From NCBI GenBank assembly GCA_020851035.1, contig JADZDM010000033.1:1-64000 (forward strand): a stretch of DNA of 64,000 bases. Direction: 5' to 3'. Positions 58,656 through 64,000 of the stretch are shown piece after piece (position 1 is the first letter of the stretch; each line of letters begins with the position of its first letter). The notes below the pieces were generated by a model. The model made no database searches. It saw only the letters and a list, made by a program, of their open reading frames with translations, and had not been told where the DNA came from. The translations under genes and the position numbers were made by a program. This DNA comes from Gemmatimonadaceae bacterium (GTDB lineage Bacteria; Gemmatimonadota; Gemmatimonadetes; Gemmatimonadales; Gemmatimonadaceae).

Positions 58656-60079
58656 GACACCTCGGCGGGCAGCGCCGCCTCGTCTGCCGGTGCCGTCACG
58701 CGGGCCACGGGTCGCGACGGCGCGCGCCCGATGATCCAGTCGCAGTTGTAGAAGCTCGACAGGTGGTGCGCATAGAAGCGATAGCCCAGGTTGGTGCCCA
58801 GCCGCACCGGCCACGGGGCGGGGGAGTGCAGCAGGCGCCGCGCGATGCTCGTGTAGCTGTACGCGTGTTTCCACGCCGACTCGATCCCCAGTTGCAGCTC
58901 CTGCACGCTCATGTGCTTCGGCTGGAACACCACGTGCTGGGCATCGTACAGCTCCCAGTTCTTCGTCAGGATGCGTCCCTCGCGCTCCAGCCGGTGGTAG
59001 AGCGGCGTGTTCGGGAACGGCGTCACCACCGCGAAGCGCGGCAGGTCGATCCGCGCCTGCACCGCGAACTCGGCAGTCTTGAGGAAGACGTCGGGGTGAT
59101 CGTCGTCCAGGCCGAACACGAAGCAGCCCTGCAGCGCGATGCCATGGTCGTGCAGGCGCTCGACCACGCGCGCGTAGTGCTCGGGTGAGTTGAACCCCTT
59201 CCGGTTGCCCTTGAGGTTCGCCGGCGACATCGACTCGAGCCCCATCAGCAGCCCGCGGCAGCCGCTGCGCGCGGCGAGTGACAGGAGCTCCGCATCGTCC
59301 ACCAGCAGCACCGTGCTCAGGCCGTACCATTGCAGCCCGAGTGGGATCAGCGCGGTGAACAGCGCCTTCGCGTAGGCGCGGTCGGCGATCAGGTTCAGGT
59401 CCACGAAGATGAGCTTCGTCGCGCCGTGCTGGCGGATGTCGGCCACCACCTCGTGCACCGGCTTCTGGAACGGTCGTCGCCCCCAGGCTGTGGGCACCAC
59501 GCAGAACTCGCAGGCGTGCACACAGCCGCGCGTGGCCTCGAAGACGTTGTTGGTGAGGAAGTGGCTGGACGGCAGCAGGTCGCGGCGCGGGAACGGGCGG
59601 CCGCCGATCTCCAGGCCGGGTGCCTGCGCGTAGCGCGGCTGCAGTGCGCCGGCCGCGAAGTCCCGCAGGAGCTGCGGCCAGGTCTCCTCGGCGTACCCCG
59701 TCACCACCGCATCGGCGTGCGGCTGTGCGTCGTCGGGGATGAGGGTCGGGTGCGGTCCGCCGAGCACCACCGCGATGCCGCGGGCGCGGAAGTGGTCGGC
59801 CAGCTCGTAGGCGCGGACGGCGGTGCCGGTGATGACCGTGATGCCGACCAGGTCCACGTCCAGGTCGCGCGGCACGTCGGTGATCCCCTCGTCGTGGAGC
59901 GTGACCGTGTGTGGCAGGTCGGCCGGGATCAGTGCGGCGAGGGTGGTGAGCGTGAGCGGCTGGTAGCGGAGCGACTTCTTCCAGATGCCGCCGCGATGGC
60001 GGTAGAGCGGCCCCTTGGGTGAGATGAGGGCAATCCGCAGGTGACGTGCTGGTGCGCCGGGTTGGCTGGTACCGTGCAT
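58652..60079 (-). CDS. B12-binding radical SAM protein
   Basis: This 475-residue protein has the B12-binding-like domain (DLVGITVITGTAVRAYELA, VVLGGPHPTLIPDDA) and the radical SAM cluster motif in FEATRGCVHACEFCVVP. It has the same domain order as its neighbour and about the same length, but differs in sequence, so the two probably act at different steps. It is the first gene of the six-gene operon. ATG 60079 is preferred over ATG 60133. Confidence 0.87.
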   Translation of the reverse strand: MHGTSQPGAPARHLRIALISPKGPLYRHRGGIWKKSLRYQPLTLTTLAALIPADLPHTVTLHDEGITDVPRDLDVDLVGITVITGTAVRAYELADHFRARGIAVVLGGPHPTLIPDDAQPHADAVVTGYAEETWPQLLRDFAAGALQPRYAQAPGLEIGGRPFPRRDLLPSSHFLTNNVFEATRGCVHACEFCVVPTAWGRRPFQKPVHEVVADIRQHGATKLIFVDLNLIADRAYAKALFTALIPLGLQWYGLSTVLLVDDAELLSLAARSGCRGLLMGLESMSPANLKGNRKGFNSPEHYARVVERLHDHGIALQGCFVFGLDDDHPDVFLKTAEFAVQARIDLPRFAVVTPFPNTPLYHRLEREGRILTKNWELYDAQHVVFQPKHMSVQELQLGIESAWKHAYSYTSIARRLLHSPAPWPVRLGTNLGYRFYAHHLSSFYNCDWIIGRAPSRPVARVTAPADEAALPAEVS

Positions 60080-60453
60080 CCGTGGCCCCGTGGTGGTGGT
60101 GGCGTGCGGTCGCGCTCCTCCGGCGTTCAACATGCCCGCGCGGCGGTCCGGGCGACAGGGCGTGACACATCACGCGCGAAAGGCTGACCACATGGCCGGA
60201 TGCGGCGCGGTGGCGGCAGCGAGGGGGCGCGCCGTGGCAAGGTCCTTGCCTCGTATTCCCGCGGGACGGTGCCGTGCAGGTCGCGCAACGTGCCCCGGCG
60301 CCATCGTGGCGCCTGCATCGAACGGGTCACCGGTTCGCATGCGTTGCAGCGACGCCCGTCGCGCAACACGACGCGCACGTTGCCGCACGGCACACCCCGC
60401 CATCCGGTGTGGGCTGGCGCAGCCTGCGTCCACTCCGGACACGAGGACAACAC
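60080..60453. other. Intergenic region between divergent genes, no gene seen
   Basis: This 374-bp gap separates the radical SAM operon (minus) and the fasciclin gene (plus), so it should hold both promoters. I saw no convincing RNA, repeat or small gene. Confidence 0.45.
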
Positions 60454-61002
60454 ATGACTCATCATCGCACCCTGGGACTTGCCACGCTGGTCGCGCTCGC
60501 GGCCTGCTCGAAGCCCGACGGCGCCGGCAGCGCCGTGGCCGACACCGCGGGGGCTCCCGCGGCTGCCGCGTCGCAGTCCGAGCTCGGTCCCCGAAACATC
60601 ATACAGGTCGCCGAACAGGCCGGTTCCTTCAATACGCTGACCAGTGCCCTGCGCACCGCCGGCCTGGCCGACTCGCTTGGTGGCGAGGGTCCGTTCACCG
60701 TCCTGGCGCCGAGTGACGCTGCGTTCGCCAAGCTCCCGCCCGACCAGCTCAACGCGCTGCTGGCGGACACGGCGAAGCTGGCACGCGTGCTCCGCTACCA
60801 CGTGATCGACGGCAAGGTGAGCAGCACCGACGTCGCGGCGATGAAGGAGGCCACGACGCTGAGCGGCGAGAAGGTGGGCATCACGGTGGTGAACGGGGCC
60901 GTGACGCTGAACAAGTCCGCCACCGTCACCTCGCCCGACATCGTGGCCTCGAACGGCGTGATCCACGTGATCGACAGGGTGCTGGTGCCGCAGAGGCCCT
61001 GA
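60454..61002 (+). CDS. Fasciclin (FAS1) domain lipoprotein
   Basis: This 182-residue protein has a lipobox (TLVALAACSKPD), an Ala/Ser-rich linker and one FAS1 domain with SFNTLTSALRTAGLADSLGG, the H1 motif GPFTVLAPSDAAFAKLP and the H2 motif SNGVIHVIDRVLVPQ. FAS1 domains mediate adhesion or bind other proteins at cell surfaces. It is a single gene before the tRNA. Confidence 0.92.
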   Translation: MTHHRTLGLATLVALAACSKPDGAGSAVADTAGAPAAAASQSELGPRNIIQVAEQAGSFNTLTSALRTAGLADSLGGEGPFTVLAPSDAAFAKLPPDQLNALLADTAKLARVLRYHVIDGKVSSTDVAAMKEATTLSGEKVGITVVNGAVTLNKSATVTSPDIVASNGVIHVIDRVLVPQRP

Positions 61003-61089
61003 GCCGTGGGGCAGGGCCGGTGGCGGGCCGTTCCCGGACGGGGCGGCCCCGCTTGTTCCGGCGGGCGGCGACCGATAGCCTTCAGGGAT

Positions 61090-61162
61090 GCGGGAGTAGC
61101 TCAGTTGGTAGAGCGCTAGCCTTCCAAGCTTGATGTCGCGGGTTCGAGTCCCGTCTCCCGCT
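61090..61162 (+). tRNA. tRNA-Gly (anticodon TCC)
   Basis: The 73-base cloverleaf is complete. The acceptor stem is GCGGGAG with CTCCCGC, the D arm GCTCAGTTGGTAGAGC, the anticodon loop CTTCCAA with TCC, and the T arm GCGGGTTCGAGTCCCGT; the discriminator is T. The anticodon stem has one T-T mismatch. CCA is not encoded. A terminator hairpin follows. Confidence 0.95.
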
Positions 61163-61192
61163 CTCGTAAGTCCCTGTGAATCAATGAGATGT

Positions 61193-61218
61193 GCCCCGGT
61201 CAGAAGTCAGACCGGGGC
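61193..61218 (+). terminator. Terminator hairpin after tRNA-Gly
   Basis: A perfect 9-bp stem (61193-61201 with 61210-61218; GCCCCGGTC and complement) around an 8-base loop lies 30 bases beyond the tRNA end. Confidence 0.7.
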
Positions 61219-61479
61219 GCGCTCATATCTGGCCGCTGTCGAGTCAACCACTACAGTCATCCACGTGCCAAGCGAGTTAACCGTCTCGTTTCGGAAGCGC
61301 GTTGCCGTGCTGCGCTAGATGAGCTCTCTCGCGCACTCCGGTTTCGGATCGAGTGCTTCCAGAGGCGGCGTGATCGGATCGGTGTGCCGATCTCTCGCGT
61401 CTACCATAGGTTGCGCGACCGCAGACTCTTACCGGTCAGAGTGGCTCGTTCTCACAGGCTGCGACGCGGAGTGTGCGAG
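61219..61479. other. Gap after tRNA, possible island boundary
   Basis: This 261-bp stretch is clearly lower in GC than its surroundings (for example GAGTTAACCG) and holds no gene that I can support. The genes after it have an unrelated, island-like character. I could not see a repeat of the tRNA 3' end in the window, so an attachment site is not demonstrated. Confidence 0.35.
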
Positions 61480-62997
61480 ATGGAAGTGATGCTCGTTGTG
61501 GCGCTTGTAGCCATGGGTGCATGGGGCTGCTGGCGTCTGATGGGTGCGAAGGCCGGCGACAAGACGGCGCGGGCCGATCCCATTCCGTCGCGCCTGCCCC
61601 GGAAGGCCGCGCAGCTTGCGCCTGATTCGGCACCGGTCGCCACGCCAGCGAGTATCCCCTTTACCATCACGGTGTCCCATGAGGCCACGGTCGAGGATGA
61701 TGACCGGGCTAGTGAGGATGAGTGGGCCGCCGTGGCGTCGCAGCCGGTCCGCTGCACCGTGGATGTGGATCTCCGGTACCGTGATGCGGGTGGCACGGTC
61801 ACCCGGCGACGCGTGACCGTGCAGGAGTTCGACTACGCCGCGCCGCGCTACATGTTCGCGTACTGCCACCTGCGCCGCGCGCGCCGGACGTTCTACCTGG
61901 CGCGCGTCGAGGAGGCTGTCGACCCGGAGACCGGCGAAGTCCTCGACTCCCTGCACGAATTCCTGCGCGGGAAGTACGAAACCTCTCCCGAGGTCTCGCT
62001 CGACCGGCTCTTCGCCGTGCAGCGCAACGCGATGCGGGTGCTCCTCTACGTCGGCAAGGCGGACGGTCGGCTGATGGCCGCCGAGCGCGCCATCATTCAT
62101 CGTGTCGCGCGCGAGCTCACGGGCGACGACCGACTGACGGACCGCCAGATCGACAAAGTGCTCGGCGAATTCACGGCGCCGTCGAAGGCGGTGTTCCAGA
62201 CGTGCATCCGGACGATGGTGAAGGAGGAAGCTCTCGAGCGGCGCTTGCTCGTGCTCCGAGGCGCGGAGGACATGGTGGCCACGCAGGCCACCGTGCATCC
62301 GGACGAACAGAGCGCGCTCGACTACATGCGCGAGAGACTGACGAAGCGCACCGACGTCGCGATCAGCGTCGCCCGTGAGCCGGTTGCCGGCCTCGGCGTG
62401 TCGCTCGAAGACCGGCAGCGCGACGCGGCGGCGCAGCTGGCGCAGCAGCGAGAGGCCTGGCGGCAGCAGGAGGAGCGGGAAGCGGCCGACGCGGCGGCTG
62501 AGGCGCTCCTCCCAACGCGCTGCGGGTACTGCTTCTTCATCACCGGGTCACGGCTGCCCGTGCCGGTGGGCGCGCCCATTGGGACACGCGCCCGGTGCGA
62601 TCGCTGCGGGTTCGAGCAGGTGCTGACCGAGGACGGCGCAAAGCGGCCGGAGAAGTTCCTGATCGCGTACCGGTACCGTGGCGTGCCCGTACCCGCCGGT
62701 GTGACCGTGCCGCACGCGCTGCCCCGTGGTGGCTACGGGGAGCTCATCGGTGCGATCGAGCAGCGTCGGATCGACACGGAGGCGGCGCTGCAGGCGTTGA
62801 TCGAGGCGTTCTCGGCGCGCACGATCGCGGAGCCCGCGTACTCAACCGAGAAGGCACGTATCATCCGGCAGGGCGACGAGGAAGTGGTGGGCCTGAACGC
62901 CAAGATGCAGGACGAGATCGACTCGCTCTACGCCGAGGAACACACGGCGCGGCAACGGCTGAAGGACGAGCTAGAGGCGGCCACGGCGACCGGGTGA
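61480..62997 (+). CDS. TerB and WYL-like domain protein with membrane anchor
   Basis: This 505-residue protein has an N-terminal transmembrane helix (VMLVVALVAMGAWGCW). A WYL-like beta domain at about residues 90-155 follows (TVDVDLRYRDAGGTVTRR; YCHLRRARRTFYLARV). Next comes a TerB-type helical domain (RNAMRVLLYVGKADGRLMAA; HRVARELTGDDRLTDRQI), then a two-CxxC zinc ribbon (TRCGYCFF, ARCDRCGF) and a coiled-coil tail. TerB-with-WYL proteins are common in tellurite-resistance-like and phage-defence loci, where they are thought to act as sensors. ATG 61480 is chosen because the TM helix begins there. Confidence 0.7.
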   Translation: MEVMLVVALVAMGAWGCWRLMGAKAGDKTARADPIPSRLPRKAAQLAPDSAPVATPASIPFTITVSHEATVEDDDRASEDEWAAVASQPVRCTVDVDLRYRDAGGTVTRRRVTVQEFDYAAPRYMFAYCHLRRARRTFYLARVEEAVDPETGEVLDSLHEFLRGKYETSPEVSLDRLFAVQRNAMRVLLYVGKADGRLMAAERAIIHRVARELTGDDRLTDRQIDKVLGEFTAPSKAVFQTCIRTMVKEEALERRLLVLRGAEDMVATQATVHPDEQSALDYMRERLTKRTDVAISVAREPVAGLGVSLEDRQRDAAAQLAQQREAWRQQEEREAADAAAEALLPTRCGYCFFITGSRLPVPVGAPIGTRARCDRCGFEQVLTEDGAKRPEKFLIAYRYRGVPVPAGVTVPHALPRGGYGELIGAIEQRRIDTEAALQALIEAFSARTIAEPAYSTEKARIIRQGDEEVVGLNAKMQDEIDSLYAEEHTARQRLKDELEAATATG

Positions 62998-63188
62998 GCC
63001 GGCCGCGCGCCGCATCGCTTGACGGCACCAGTCGACCCCCGTCCTGCGTTCGATGAGTATGGGCATGCGGATGGAGGGCGGTGCCGGCCCGTCCGCGTCT
63101 GCCTGGCAAAGCGAGGGCGACCCTTGCCCTGCCAGTGAACCGCGGCCAGTATGTGGTGTACCCCTCATTTCCCGAACACACCCCGAAG

Positions 63189-64000
63189 ATGGTTGATTGC
63201 GCCCAGATGTCGCCTGTCGCGTGTGCCGCGGCATTGCTGACACTGGCCCGTGAGCGGGCCAGTGAGGATCTGACGCGCACCTACTCGCGGATCTGCGGGA
63301 TGATCGCAGCCTATGGGGCGGCCCGGGACGTGGTACTGGCGATGCGGAGCGGGGAATTACCCGTGCCGCTGGCGCCGGAATCCCTGTTCGTGGCGGAGTT
63401 CGTCGACGCGGCCGTAGCGGCGGCGGCGCAGCTGGTGGAGGGGTGGTCCGCCGCCGGGCTGCAGGCTCACGCGATTGCGACGGTCACCTATCCGCGTCAG
63501 CTCGAGGAGATCGTGGATGCGCCGCCCATCGTCTTCCATCACGGCGCGCACGAAGCGATTCACACCTTTGGCCTGGCAGTGGTCGGCACACGCAAGGCGT
63601 CGCCCGACGGCCTGAAGCGGGCGCGCCGGGCCGCGACGGCGCTGGCGGAGAATGGCATCACCGTGGTCTCCGGCATGGCGCTGGGAATCGATACGGCGGC
63701 GCATGAGGCCACGATCGCGGCCGGCGGCGTGACGGTGGCCGTCATGGGCACCCCGATCACGAAGCGGTACCCGCGCGAGAATGCGGCGCTGGCCGACGCG
63801 ATCGTGGCCGCTGGCGGCGCGCTGGTGACGGAGTATCCGCCCACGTGGACGACCCAGCGCTGGGACTTCCTGCGGCGCAACCGGACCATGTCTGGCATTG
63901 CGGCCGCGACGCTCGTCATCGAGGCATCCGAGACCTCAGGCGCGAAGTCGCAGGCGGTCGCCGCCGTCCAACATGGCCGGTTGGTGTTCTTGCCGTCCTC
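63189..64000 (+). CDS. DprA/Smf-like protein, cut by the window end
   Basis: The first 270 residues of a DprA-family protein are seen; the stop lies beyond the window. The Rossmann-like core has the DprA motifs FGLAVVGTRKASPDG, VVSGMALGIDTAAHEA, PRENAALADAIV and FLRRNRTMSGIAAATLVIEA (the RNR-x3-G signature). DprA proteins load RecA on single-stranded DNA in competence; shorter homologues also appear in defence islands, and the neighbouring TerB/WYL gene points that way. ATG 63189 is used. The frame is open from 63057, and a GTG at 63135 is a possible earlier start. Confidence 0.75.
   Translation, partial: MVDCAQMSPVACAAALLTLARERASEDLTRTYSRICGMIAAYGAARDVVLAMRSGELPVPLAPESLFVAEFVDAAVAAAAQLVEGWSAAGLQAHAIATVTYPRQLEEIVDAPPIVFHHGAHEAIHTFGLAVVGTRKASPDGLKRARRAATALAENGITVVSGMALGIDTAAHEATIAAGGVTVAVMGTPITKRYPRENAALADAIVAAGGALVTEYPPTWTTQRWDFLRRNRTMSGIAAATLVIEASETSGAKSQAVAAVQHGRLVFLPS

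Noticed and set aside
58656-60191. Single 966-residue fusion covering both radical SAM genes
   Set aside because: Only the second half is protein-like in that frame; the first half is the shadow of the other radical SAM gene, and a GTGA overlap marks the real junction.

Overview
This is a GC-rich (about 70%) bacterial chromosome segment, densely coded on both strands, with many translationally coupled genes (ATGA, GTGA and TTGA overlaps). Several features suggest a Gemmatimonadetes-type soil bacterium. These are the many lipoprotein or Tat signals, a PEP-CTERM protein, an ECF sigma factor paired with a TPR-bearing Ser/Thr kinase, DUF305 and LVIVD-type exported proteins, Uma2, and short palindromic intergenic repeats. 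The taxonomic call is inference; no rRNA or other marker is present.

Layout. 0-9.97 kb: DAHP synthase, a flavocytochrome c sulfide dehydrogenase pair, an AraC-type regulator with a VOC protein and two small membrane proteins, an ArsR regulator with a tandem SRPBCC protein, and a large propeller-like protein. 10-15.6 kb: a secreted HExxH protein, a PEP-CTERM protein and a FecA-like TonB receptor, with repeat cassettes between them. 15.65-25.67 kb: a twelve-gene, minus-strand, overlapping operon that is the most unusual part of the window. It encodes an acyltransferase, dehydratase, ketosynthase, ketoreductase, HMG-CoA-synthase-like enzyme, two crotonases (ECH1 and ECH2), two FabL-like enoyl reductases, a donor-type ACP, an alpha-oxoamine synthase and an acetoacetate-decarboxylase-like protein. 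It looks like a stand-alone beta-branching (HMGS cassette) acyl-chain pathway released by PLP-dependent condensation with an amino acid, with no modular PKS in view.

26-36 kb: sigma factor and kinase, an exported agmatine deiminase-like protein, a peptidase E-like protein, a Rieske oxygenase coupled to an APC transporter, DUF937 and a GH42 glycosidase. 36.4-52.9 kb: LVIVD-type and DUF305 lipoproteins, Uma2, class I fumarase, an inverted-repeat element, an amidase, a two-TM channel-like protein, a macrodomain protein, DUF4173, UppS, a winged-helix regulator and an M24-fold protein. 52.87-60.08 kb: a second overlapping minus-strand operon of two B12-type radical SAM proteins, two GNAT-like proteins, a GH3-type acyl-amido synthetase and a fatty acid desaturase, probably a lipid or metabolite pathway. 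60.4-64 kb: a fasciclin lipoprotein, tRNA-Gly(TCC), then a TerB/WYL-like protein and a DprA-like protein cut off by the window edge, possibly the start of a tRNA-associated island.

A family of 23-bp near-palindromic units (arms TTCAAG/CTTGAA) occurs in four clusters and one degenerate copy; two clusters share the same 102-bp layout. All functions are inferred from motifs read in the translations; no database search was run.
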